A DNA stretch of 13,081 nt from Myxococcota bacterium (GCA_963169055.1 CAUJFU010000239.1:1-13081), one strand, 5' to 3'; counted from the stretch's first letter, positions 6,247 through 13,030 are shown. The notes: a model not told the origin generated them from the letters alone. Program-made: numbers and translations.

Positions 6247-7116
6247 ATGTGTCGTGTAGGTTTTTTATGTGGATTGTTTGTATGGGCTTTTTTTACGGGT
6301 GGTGGGGATTCGCTGGCATGGGCAGAAGACGACGCAGCCCATTCGTATTTTCAAGGGCTGCGCTACCTCAAGCAAAAACAATGGAACGAAGCGGATATCG
6401 CGCTTGCTCGGACGTTTTCTTTGCTCGAAAAGAAGCAAGCCCCCAAAGGTCGGCCTGCCGATCTGTTGACTTTGGGGCGCTGCGATGTGCTGTTCTTGCG
6501 TGCGCAAGCCGCCGAAGGCCAAAAGGACGCGCAGAAGATGTGTCGTCTGCTCGACGAAGCGCAGCGACGCCTTCGCACCGTTCCTGTGGAATGGACCGCG
6601 TGGTCTGTGAATCCCGTGTTGCCTTCGCGGATGGAGCAAGCCCGTGTCATGTTTCAGCGCTGCGATGCGATCGAAACCACGATCTCTCTTCGGCTTGAGC
6701 CTGCTCTCGCGAAAGCAGAAGCATGGCTCTCCCCCAAGATCGGCTCTCCCCCTCGTTGGCTCCCGATTCTCGGGCCGCTTTCCTTGTTGCAAGATCGTGT
6801 CAAATTGCGCGCAGCCGCCGAAGGATACGAACCCTTTGAAAAAGTGTTGCCGATTCGTCGTTGGCATCCTCAAGCATTCACCATCCAACTCAAGGCGTTA
6901 CCCAATCCCACAACGCGACCGAACCCGCGTGTTGCGTTGGTTCGTCGGCCCCCGCCCCCTCCTAAGCAGGCGATCCCTGTGACGTGGATCGTCGGTGGTG
7001 TTGCGATCGGGGTGGTGGTCGTTGTCGGCGCGGTCGTGGGCGGCGTCCTCTTGGCACAAGTGTTTCAGGATCGATCTGGGAAAACCAACGTAAAGATTGA
7101 ACATTCTGCTTTCTAA
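6247..7116 (+). CDS. Exported TPR/PEGA-like protein with C-terminal transmembrane helix
   Basis: 289 residues. Residues 1-26 form a signal peptide ending AWA. Residues 31-137 are helical, with a TPR-like start (AHSYFQGLRYLKQKQWNEAD) and further helices rich in Ala, Leu and Arg. Residues 143-217 resemble a PEGA domain: beta-rich, with VKLRAAAEGYEPFEKVLPI and a final FTIQLKAL strand, the common motif of sugar- or peptidoglycan-binding PEGA repeats of myxobacterial envelope proteins. A Pro-rich spacer (RRPPPPPK, about 232-240) precedes a Val/Gly-rich transmembrane helix (244-273) and a short charged tail. The order TPR-like, PEGA-like, Pro spacer, helix occurs in many myxobacterial proteins of unknown function. 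The start is chosen by GGAG 10 bases upstream and the good signal peptide. The next gene begins 63 bases downstream with no terminator between, so the two are probably co-transcribed. Confidence 0.85.
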   Translation: MCRVGFLCGLFVWAFFTGGGDSLAWAEDDAAHSYFQGLRYLKQKQWNEADIALARTFSLLEKKQAPKGRPADLLTLGRCDVLFLRAQAAEGQKDAQKMCRLLDEAQRRLRTVPVEWTAWSVNPVLPSRMEQARVMFQRCDAIETTISLRLEPALAKAEAWLSPKIGSPPRWLPILGPLSLLQDRVKLRAAAEGYEPFEKVLPIRRWHPQAFTIQLKALPNPTTRPNPRVALVRRPPPPPKQAIPVTWIVGGVAIGVVVVVGAVVGGVLLAQVFQDRSGKTNVKIEHSAF

Positions 7117-7179
7117 TCAAAGATCTCTCCTGTTTTCAAGAAATAACGCCCATGTGCTGCGAAACAAAGGAAGGCAAAC

Positions 7180-10100
7180 ATGATAACGCAACAGCTTGAT
7201 CGGTGGAAAAGGCAGCAGAAAAATGGACTGTTTTTCTGTTGGTGGTTTGTGTGTGTGTCTTTGATTGGAGGGGGGATGGCTTGTATGGATCCACAAAAAC
7301 AAGCCAAAGATCTGACCATCCGTCTGATCTATTCAAAGAGCCACCTTCCAAGCGGCCAAACCGAACTGGCAGGCGTTGTCATCTCAAAGATATCGTTGTT
7401 GGATGGCAAACTAGAGGGAACAACGCTTGTTTATGGTCTCAATGAGAACGTCAAATGCTCGGATAATCATGCTCGTGGTGAAGCGACAAAGTATGTATTG
7501 CTTGCACAAAAAAAAGACGAGAGTGGTCGCCTTCTTTTAGAGGGGGCTGTACCTTTTTCGAAAGAGCTTTGCGAGTCAGGCACTGTCAAGATCGTGATGA
7601 TGGTGCCTGAGCGCGTAGGCGAACTTGTGGTGGAAAACAAAACGGGAGCATCACAAATCGCGGTGTTTGGGCCAGCCTCTGTGGAAGGTGTTTTGGGGCA
7701 TGCCAGTACGGTGTTTGGAGATGGTCGGGTTATGGTGTTGGGGGGGATCTCCGCTTTTTCGGGCGAATTGAAGGTTCCCCCGTCTTTGTTGCGCCCACAA
7801 GAGCGCGGAGAATACGGGGGGGCCTTTGCAGGCAAGGGGTGGGTGTATGATCCCGAAGCGGCGATCTTGCGCCCCGTAAGCGAAGCAAAAGAGATCGAGG
7901 GAGCGTTTGGGCGCGCCTTTCATTCGATCGCAGCGCAGGGCGACAAAGGGTGGTTGGTGGGAGGCTGGTCTTCGATGGGATGGGCTTCTGTGCTTTCGTT
8001 TGCGCTACCGCCTGTCTCTTCAGCGACGATCCACGAGCATGGAGAAATGCCGATATCTGGGCGTTTGGAGCAGCCGTCACCGCAAGTCGCAGGTCATCTG
8101 ATCGTTGAAGGTAGCGGTACGATGGTGGCTTCAAAAGATCTCGCGTTGATCGGTGGGCAGCGCCCAGAAGGTTCCACCACCCCACCCGGCAATCCGCCTC
8201 CTGCTTGTTTGGCGGGAGAAGAACAGATCTTCTTGACGATGCACGCTGTGGCTGTTCTTCAAAGCAGCCAAGAGGTCGTTGTTTCGGGAGGTTTGTGGAG
8301 CCGTCGTGACGGAAGCCTGTTGCCACCGCGTTTTTCAAATATGATCTGGCGTGCGCCGTTTGCGCAAATGCAGGGCCAACCGAGCTTTTGCGCGACGACC
8401 CCTGCGGCAGGAGATATCACGATCCGTGCGATCTTAAAAGATGGTAAGCATTTGTCGCTGGTGCCGGGTGAGCTTCCTGAGCAGGCGGGATGGGCGGGCC
8501 ATTCGATGACGGCGATCGGCGATAAGATCCTTGTGTATGGGGGATTTTCGTTGCCTCCAGATGGGTGGCCTTGGCCTGAAGGGTCTGCTCCATTGAGAGG
8601 AGAGTTTTTCCGTAGCAATTTATTTGTTCGTCAACGTGCATATTGGTTAACAGTCGATGGTGAAAAATGGGTGTGGTCGCCCATTACTTTGCAGGAAGGG
8701 AAGCCAGAAACAGGCAGCAATTGTCTGGTCGGGGATCTTGGCGCACGCGCAATGCACCAAGCAACGAGGCTTTTGGACGGTCGGATCTTGTTGTCAGGCG
8801 GGATCCGCTGTTTGTCTTCGGACACCACGACTCCGCCTGCTCCGCGCTGCGCGATGGCGGATATGTTGCACTCGCGATCGGTGCTGTTGTATACGCCAAG
8901 AGTCTTTGCGGAGGGGGCGGTGCTTCCGAGCCAGTTGGTGTATCAATGCGTGGGGGGAGGAGGCACACACAAAGATGAATCGCAAGATCGACCGATACCG
9001 CGCCTTTTTCACACAGCAACACGGTTGCCTTCTGGACAGATCCTGTTGTGGGGAGGGCTGACTTCGGGGGGGCCAGCTACCGGCTTGCGTTTAGCAGGGC
9101 GGGTGGAGCTGTTTTCGCCTCGGCTGCGTTTTGGTGCGTTGGTGGACAACGTGCCTTCTCCTGAAACGACCGATGATGGTGGCCCACAAGAGTCTCCCGA
9201 AGAAAATATCCGCCCCGACGGTGGACCTCCTGAAGGAACCGAGCCTTTTTCTCCTGAAACGACTGAACCATCGAATCCAGAGCTACGACCCGAAACGGTT
9301 GGGCCGGATGCAACGCCTCCCCCTCGTACGCTGATGCGGCATCTCGCTGTGAGCGGCAAGCTCCAAGGTCTTCGGACGTTGATCGGAAACGACCAAGAAA
9401 TCAATTTGTTTTTCGCGCTGCAAGGCACGATTACCCGCTTGGATGGTTCGGTTTTGGAATCGGAAGACACAGGGACGGCTTGGAGTTTGATGCGGATGCG
9501 CTTTTACGCGAACTTTGCGAAAAATCAATGGGTGGAATATGACCATGCTCGGGTGATCCCGCGCATCAAAGATTCTGCGCAATGGGATATCGTGCTTGAT
9601 CCGCAAGATCCTCATCGCGCCGTTCTTGCGATCCGCTGCTCGGATATTGCGAATAAAGATATCCCGATCTCTCCAAGGAATCCAACTCCCCTATCGTTAT
9701 GCAAGGTGCGAGGGACGGAGACCGACGGGCTCGCTGTGTTGCGTCTTGGTTCCGTCAAAGATATCGACGAAAAATATTATGCCTATGCACCTTTGTCTTC
9801 TTTTCTTGTGGAAGGAAATCTGGATTTGCATCGTCTTCGTGTGCGCGGAACGGGTCACGCAGATCTGGTTTTGATCGGAAAAGGGGGGGGGCCGATTTTT
9901 CTTGATGTGCTCGGCTCTATACAAAGCAGATCTCTACCGACAGATTCGCCCTATGCTTTGGTGTTCAAATTCGGCAGCGCCCCACCGATGCAGTTGGAAT
10001 CGTTTTCGCTCGTCTCTTTTCGCTCGTTGGTGATGGGCGGGTTCGGGAAGGTGGTGGACTATGTGTGGTTGAAAGATTCGACGGATACAAGGTGCTTGTT

Positions 10101-11985
10101 GGCATCTGTGAAAGGGGCGGGAGTCTTTGAAGCGATACGTTCGGATGTTTCTACGCCTACGAATCCTTTTTCTGTGGGAAGCTTTGAGGGAATTTCGCAA
10201 GAAGGCGTTTTTTTGGCTTGTTATAACGGGGCTTTCGACGCTACGCGGACGTGGAAGATGGCCTTGCATGACGCAGTGAGCGTCAAGCGGCCAAAGCAGC
10301 TTTTGGCCTCACAAAAAGTAGGGCAAGCAAGGCTGTATGTGTCCTTTGACGAAGAGTTGAATTCGGCGATTAAGCCCCATGTGTTGGTGCTTTCGGACAA
10401 AGCGCAGATCCTCGATACGTGGCAGTTGAAGGATGGCAAACAAACCGAGATGACGCTTCTTTCCGACCCGAACGGTGGGGGAGAAGTACCGCTTTATATG
10501 GCGCAGACTTCTTCTGGACTGCCTTGGTACGAGATGTTTTCTAGTCCGTCATGGTTTATTTATGCGCCAGAGCTTTCAGCCACGCCCCAAGGCTACGCTT
10601 TTACGATGAAAAGTCCGTCGCCGATCGCGCCCGATTATTGGAGAGATTCTTTTGTGAGCAGGGCTTCGTTGGCTTCTCATGGTGGGATGCTGGCGGTTGC
10701 TGGTCTTCTTTCTACGAGCGAGACATTCGAGGTGAATGCTCATGATTTGCGTCCTGTGCCAGTAAGCGGCTTCGGGATCTTTCTGTGGGCGCGGGAGATG
10801 CTTTCGGATGCGCCCTCTCCACAGTGCGAACCCACCCAATTGGGTCCGATCGCTGTCTGTCGCTGCGAACAAGTCTGCCGTGGATGTTGTGGCCCGTTGG
10901 GGCTTTGCCGCCAGACAGGGGAGAGCGCAAAACTGGATCCGCTGCCTTTTTACTGCGGAAATCCCAAGCAAACCTGTGCGATCTGTGACAAGCAAACTGC
11001 CGATGGCTGTAACGCTTCGGGGGCGTGCTCTTGTGGCGGCCGGTTGGCTTGCTCATCGCAACAACGATGCGAGGGTGCGCCCGGCTCGAAGGCGTGCCGT
11101 GAGTGCAAGCCTCGGTCGGTGACGATCTCCGTGAACGGAAGCGCTTACGCAACAGGTAGCGTCTGGTCCGTAAGATCAGGCGAGGATGTGACGGTGAGTG
11201 CGAGCGGATACCTGCATCGTGTCCCCGAAACGACCGCAGCAACGCATCAATCGCTGGTGGTCGGGATCTGGAGAGAAGGATACGGGGTAGAGGCTTGGGG
11301 GTGTGCTTACCACAAGGAGATCAAGACGATGGATTGCTCGGCATCTGCACCCGCGCCTTTCCCTGGGCCGTTGGATCGGGGAACCCGTTCACCCAACCCG
11401 CCGAAAGCGCCGCTTTGGCTCTCGTCTGGGGGCGCTCAGTACACTATGTTGGCGATCCCGATGGTGGGGAATTTTCCGAGTTGTCAAGATGCCATGAACG
11501 CGTTTGAAGCGATGCCGCCGACGGAATTGGTTCAAAAAGCAAAAATTGGATACTTGAACGTCGAGTCATCGGTATGTGCAGGGACATTTATTGCTTTGGA
11601 GACGGTGTCGCTCGCAGATGCAAACCAAACCGTTTTTCCGGGACTTGTAGCACGAGCGAAGCTCGGAGGCGCACTTCACGCCAATTTTACTGCACGCCTG
11701 GCGTCTTCGTCGGATAGCTGGTTCTCTTTTGTTTTGGTGGATGGCTTGGGGAATTTCGTTCCGAACGTTGCGTGCTTTGGGCCCTTTTCTCCAGTGAATT
11801 ATTGCCCACCGAATAATCCAAAGCAGACAGGGCTTATCTCATACGCCCTCCCTGCGGGGCTTGGAGCCGGTCGCTATTTTTTCCGCGTCGCTTATTATGA
11901 ATCCGCAACCTCTTGCAACACAACGCCGTCGTCTAAGCTCTTTCCTCGGTGGGCGACTCTTGGCGAGGTGATCCTCGAACCTTGA
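7180..11985 (+). CDS. Giant probable lipoprotein: Kelch-type beta-propeller plus Cys-rich module
   Basis: 1601 residues, start supported by AAAGGAAGG (7166-7174) 5 bases before the ATG. The N-terminus is a signal segment with GGGMAC (C35), an imperfect lipobox, so it is likely but not surely a lipoprotein. Residues about 170-640 contain seven Kelch-like motifs, each a His/Ala-rich strand and a hydrophobic strand ending in GG: VMVLGG (about 184), WLVGG (258), LALIGG (321), VVVSGG (366), ILVYGG (451), ILLSGG (536) and ILLWGG (621). Seven motifs fit one closed seven-bladed propeller. An acidic Pro/Glu/Thr linker (about 658-716) follows, then some 500 residues I cannot assign. Residues about 1215-1310 are Cys-rich (CRCEQVCRGCCG, CSCGGRLAC) and likely disulfide-bonded. 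The last 290 residues look beta-rich. There is no MYXO-CTERM tail and no catalytic motif. It is probably a surface binding or scaffold protein; the ligand is unknown. Confidence 0.93.
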   Translation: MITQQLDRWKRQQKNGLFFCWWFVCVSLIGGGMACMDPQKQAKDLTIRLIYSKSHLPSGQTELAGVVISKISLLDGKLEGTTLVYGLNENVKCSDNHARGEATKYVLLAQKKDESGRLLLEGAVPFSKELCESGTVKIVMMVPERVGELVVENKTGASQIAVFGPASVEGVLGHASTVFGDGRVMVLGGISAFSGELKVPPSLLRPQERGEYGGAFAGKGWVYDPEAAILRPVSEAKEIEGAFGRAFHSIAAQGDKGWLVGGWSSMGWASVLSFALPPVSSATIHEHGEMPISGRLEQPSPQVAGHLIVEGSGTMVASKDLALIGGQRPEGSTTPPGNPPPACLAGEEQIFLTMHAVAVLQSSQEVVVSGGLWSRRDGSLLPPRFSNMIWRAPFAQMQGQPSFCATTPAAGDITIRAILKDGKHLSLVPGELPEQAGWAGHSMTAIGDKILVYGGFSLPPDGWPWPEGSAPLRGEFFRSNLFVRQRAYWLTVDGEKWVWSPITLQEGKPETGSNCLVGDLGARAMHQATRLLDGRILLSGGIRCLSSDTTTPPAPRCAMADMLHSRSVLLYTPRVFAEGAVLPSQLVYQCVGGGGTHKDESQDRPIPRLFHTATRLPSGQILLWGGLTSGGPATGLRLAGRVELFSPRLRFGALVDNVPSPETTDDGGPQESPEENIRPDGGPPEGTEPFSPETTEPSNPELRPETVGPDATPPPRTLMRHLAVSGKLQGLRTLIGNDQEINLFFALQGTITRLDGSVLESEDTGTAWSLMRMRFYANFAKNQWVEYDHARVIPRIKDSAQWDIVLDPQDPHRAVLAIRCSDIANKDIPISPRNPTPLSLCKVRGTETDGLAVLRLGSVKDIDEKYYAYAPLSSFLVEGNLDLHRLRVRGTGHADLVLIGKGGGPIFLDVLGSIQSRSLPTDSPYALVFKFGSAPPMQLESFSLVSFRSLVMGGFGKVVDYVWLKDSTDTRCLLASVKGAGVFEAIRSDVSTPTNPFSVGSFEGISQEGVFLACYNGAFDATRTWKMALHDAVSVKRPKQLLASQKVGQARLYVSFDEELNSAIKPHVLVLSDKAQILDTWQLKDGKQTEMTLLSDPNGGGEVPLYMAQTSSGLPWYEMFSSPSWFIYAPELSATPQGYAFTMKSPSPIAPDYWRDSFVSRASLASHGGMLAVAGLLSTSETFEVNAHDLRPVPVSGFGIFLWAREMLSDAPSPQCEPTQLGPIAVCRCEQVCRGCCGPLGLCRQTGESAKLDPLPFYCGNPKQTCAICDKQTADGCNASGACSCGGRLACSSQQRCEGAPGSKACRECKPRSVTISVNGSAYATGSVWSVRSGEDVTVSASGYLHRVPETTAATHQSLVVGIWREGYGVEAWGCAYHKEIKTMDCSASAPAPFPGPLDRGTRSPNPPKAPLWLSSGGAQYTMLAIPMVGNFPSCQDAMNAFEAMPPTELVQKAKIGYLNVESSVCAGTFIALETVSLADANQTVFPGLVARAKLGGALHANFTARLASSSDSWFSFVLVDGLGNFVPNVACFGPFSPVNYCPPNNPKQTGLISYALPAGLGAGRYFFRVAYYESATSCNTTPSSKLFPRWATLGEVILEP
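9883..9891 (+). repeat. Nine-G homopolymer within the Kelch-protein gene
   Basis: A run of four A followed by nine G lies inside the coding region at about codon 902, encoding KGGGP. Such tracts are prone to slipped-strand replication errors. The frame is intact in this copy, so the full 1601-residue product is encoded here. Confidence 0.85.
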
Positions 11986-11991
11986 CGCTCG

Positions 11992-12109
11992 TTTTTGAGG
12001 GGGGCTGATGCCGATGTTTGGGTGAGAGCGAAACATCCCCATATTTGGGGCGGAATGAAAAAATCGCTTTTTGAGAGGGTGGGTTGATGCCGATGTTTGG
12101 GGAGAAATG
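11992..12109. repeat. Imperfect direct repeats between the Kelch gene and the tRNA region
   Basis: The sequence TGATGCCGATGTTTGGG occurs at 12006-12022 and again at 12085-12101, each preceded by TTTTTGAG and a G-rich stretch. A third, partial copy (ATATTTGGGG, 12041-12050) is followed by GGAATGAAAAAATCGC, which matches the AAATGAAAAAAGCCGC after the last copy. Together they form degenerate repeats with a spacing of about 50-80 bases. No protein or known RNA is visible. They could be short mobile repeats or remnants of duplication next to the terminator. Confidence 0.6.
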
Positions 12110-12144
12110 AAAAAAGCCGCTTTCGTCAAGAAAGCGGCTTTTTA
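12110..12144. terminator. Bidirectional rho-independent terminator
   Basis: GCCGCTTTC (12116-12124) pairs perfectly with GAAAGCGGC (12130-12138) around the 5-base loop GTCAA. It is flanked by six A on the left and five T on the right, so it has a T tract on either strand. It can end transcription of the Kelch gene from the left and of tRNA-Pro (3' end at 12147) from the right. Confidence 0.9.
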
Positions 12145-12146
12145 TG

Positions 12147-12220
12147 TCGGCGTGGCAGGATTTGAACCTGCGACCTCTACTACCCCAAAGTAGAGCGCTA
12201 CCAGGCTGCGCTACACGCCG
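12147..12220 (-). tRNA. tRNA-Pro (anticodon GGG)
   Basis: 74 nt including the discriminator A; CCA is not encoded. The acceptor CGGCGTG/CACGCCG has C1:G72 and A73, the Pro identity pair in bacteria. The D-stem is GCGC/GCGC, the anticodon stem CTACT/AGTAG and the loop TTGGGGT with anticodon GGG. The T-arm is GCAGG/CCTGC with loop TTCGAAT. All stems pair, so it looks fully standard and functional. It has its own promoter at 12235-12263 and its terminator follows immediately, so it appears to be a single-tRNA transcription unit, apart from the array upstream. Confidence 0.95.
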
Positions 12221-12234
12221 AAACACAGAGCGAT

Positions 12235-12263
12235 GTTTTAGTAGGCGATTTGCCGTTTGTCAA
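12235..12263 (-). promoter_or_regulatory. Sigma70-type promoter of tRNA-Pro
   Basis: On the minus strand a consensus -35 box TTGACA (12263-12258) is followed by a 17-base spacer and TAAAAC (12240-12235, four of six -10 matches). Transcription would start about 8 bases before the tRNA 5' end at 12220, the short leader usual for tRNA genes. The rest of the 197-base gap (12221-12417) holds no gene that I can see. It does contain an inverted repeat CTTTCG/CGAAAG on the minus strand near 12360-12390, without a T tract. Confidence 0.7.
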
Positions 12264-12417
12264 GCGGTCTTTTTATGCCCTCCGCTAGATGCTTGATCCA
12301 TAAAGAGAAGTTTTTTGCACCATGCTCACAAATGCCGTTGCTTTGGGGTTTATGTACGTCTTTCGTCTCGGGCAAGGACACCCGAAAGAGTTGCGAGCAA
12401 AGCGATGCGTTGGCAGA

Positions 12418-12491
12418 TGCCGCAACCAGGAGTCGAACCTGGACCTGTGGCTTCGGAGGCCACCGTGCACCATCCGGTACACCATTGCGGC
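12418..12491 (-). tRNA. tRNA-Arg (anticodon CCG)
   Basis: 74 nt. The acceptor GCCGCAA/TTGCGGC, D-stem GTGT/GCAC, anticodon stem GTGGC/GCCAC and T-stem CCAGG/CCTGG all pair. The anticodon loop CTCCGAA gives CCG, reading CGG. C35 and an A after the D-loop GG (A20) are the main ArgRS identity elements, and the discriminator is A. CCA is not encoded. It is the last member of the six-tRNA array and looks standard. Confidence 0.93.
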
Positions 12492-12564
12492 GAGGCAAGT
12501 GTTTTCGTTGGGTGGTTGTAGATCAAGGCGAACAAAAAGTCCAGCATTATTTTTTTGTGTTGTA

Positions 12565-12635
12565 TGGACCGACAGGGAGTCGAACCCTGATCTTCGGCGT
12601 GCAAAACCGACATCCTTCCATTGAACGATCAGCCC
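12565..12635 (-). tRNA. tRNA-Ala (anticodon UGC), atypical body
   Basis: 71 nt. The acceptor GGGCTGA/TCGGTCC pairs with two wobbles, one of them G3:U70, the main AlaRS identity element. The anticodon stem TCGGT/GCCGA closes the loop TTTGCAC with anticodon TGC; the alternative reading as GCA (Cys) would break the stem. The D-arm GTTC AATGGAA GGAT has U11:A24 and a short loop, much more like tRNA-Glu or Gly than the common tRNA-Ala of rRNA operons. The T-arm CAGGG/CCCTG is perfect and the variable loop is 4 nt. The discriminator is A and CCA is not encoded. Only three bases separate it from the tRNA-Glu gene. Confidence 0.85.
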
Positions 12636-12638
12636 GAA

Positions 12639-12712
12639 TGCATCCGACGGGACTCGAACCCGCGTACACTGATTTGAAAGACCAGCGGCTCAACCTATTC
12701 GCCTTCAGATGC
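12639..12712 (-). tRNA. tRNA with Glu anticodon (UUC), Leu-like D-arm
   Basis: 74 nt. The acceptor GCATCTG/CGGATGC, anticodon stem CTGGT/ATCAG and T-stem GCGGG/CCCGT all pair, allowing G:U. The loop CTTTCAA gives anticodon TTC, reading GAA and GAG. The D-arm has a 3-bp stem GGC/GCC and the 11-nt loop GAATAGGTTGA, unlike ordinary bacterial tRNA-Glu, and position 11:24 is G:C where GluRS substrates usually carry U:A. The variable loop is 5 nt, the discriminator A, and CCA is not encoded. The anticodon says Glu; the body resembles the three Leu-anticodon tRNAs next to it, so the true amino acid is less certain than the anticodon suggests. Confidence 0.82.
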
Positions 12713-12738
12713 GTTGTATGGCGCGCATGGCGCGTTTG

Positions 12739-12812
12739 TGCTGGAGACGGGATTCGAACCCGTAACCTCCTGAACCTCAGTCAGGTACCTCTACCGATTG
12801 GGCTACTCCAGC
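12739..12812 (-). tRNA. tRNA with Leu anticodon (GAG), short variable arm
   Basis: 74 nt. The acceptor GCTGGAG/CTCCAGC is perfect. The D-stem GCC/GGT closes the 11-nt loop CAATCGGTAGA. The anticodon stem CCTGA/TCAGG closes CTGAGGT, anticodon GAG, with G37 as expected for CUN readers. The variable loop is only AGGTT (5 nt) and the T-stem ACGGG/CCCGT is perfect. The discriminator is A73, the main LeuRS element. Standard bacterial tRNA-Leu has a long variable arm of over ten bases; this one does not. Confidence 0.85.
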
Positions 12813-12843
12813 AGTCGATTCGGAATCATAGAACAAGGTCTTG

Positions 12844-12917
12844 TGCTGTCGGTGGGATTCGAACCCACAACCTCCTGCTTTTGAAACAGGCTCCTCTACC
12901 GATTGGGTCACGACAGC
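12844..12917 (-). tRNA. tRNA with Leu anticodon (CAA), short variable arm
   Basis: 74 nt. The acceptor GCTGTCG/CGACAGC is perfect, the D-loop is again CAATCGGTAGA, and the D-stem has two C:G pairs with an A10/A25 mismatch. The anticodon stem CCTGT/GCAGG closes TTCAAAA, anticodon CAA, with A37 and A38 as usual for UUG readers. The variable loop is AGGTT, the T-stem GTGGG/CCCAC is perfect and the discriminator is A. Its acceptor differs from the GAG copy at compensating positions, which supports selection for a working tRNA rather than decay. Confidence 0.85.
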
Positions 12918-12938
12918 AATAAAGAAACAACAAGTGTG

Positions 12939-13012
12939 TGCTGGAGATGGGATTTGAACCCACAACTCTCCGATTTTAAGTCGGATTCCTCTTCCGATTG
13001 GGCTACCCCAGC
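12939..13012 (-). tRNA. tRNA with Leu anticodon (UAA), short variable arm
   Basis: 74 nt and the first member of the array in the direction of transcription. The acceptor GCTGGGG/CTCCAGC has one G:U pair. The D-loop is CAATCGGAAGA. The anticodon stem TCCGA/TCGGA is perfect around CTTAAAA, anticodon TAA, with A37 and A38. The variable loop is GAGTT (5 nt), the T-loop TTCAAAT and the discriminator A. The overall shape is the same as in the GAG and CAA copies. CCA is not encoded. Confidence 0.85.
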
Positions 13013-13030
13013 TTTTGAAGAATTGAGATT

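Noticed and set aside
12110-12144. Hairpin beside tRNA-Pro as an attachment site or CRISPR-like repeat
   Set aside because: It is a single perfect stem with A and T tracts on the two sides, fully explained as a bidirectional terminator; there is no second copy or spacer array.
12846-12917. Reading the CAA tRNA as tRNA-Gln or another isotype by shifting the loop
   Set aside because: Only the frame with loop TTCAAAA gives a paired 5-bp anticodon stem (CCTGT/GCAGG); shifted loops break it.
12257-12922. Plus-strand open frame of 221 codons across the tRNA region
   Set aside because: It runs antisense through five tRNAs, and its peptide contains strings such as GGIRTHNLLLLKQAPLPIG, the typical false translation of a tRNA complement.
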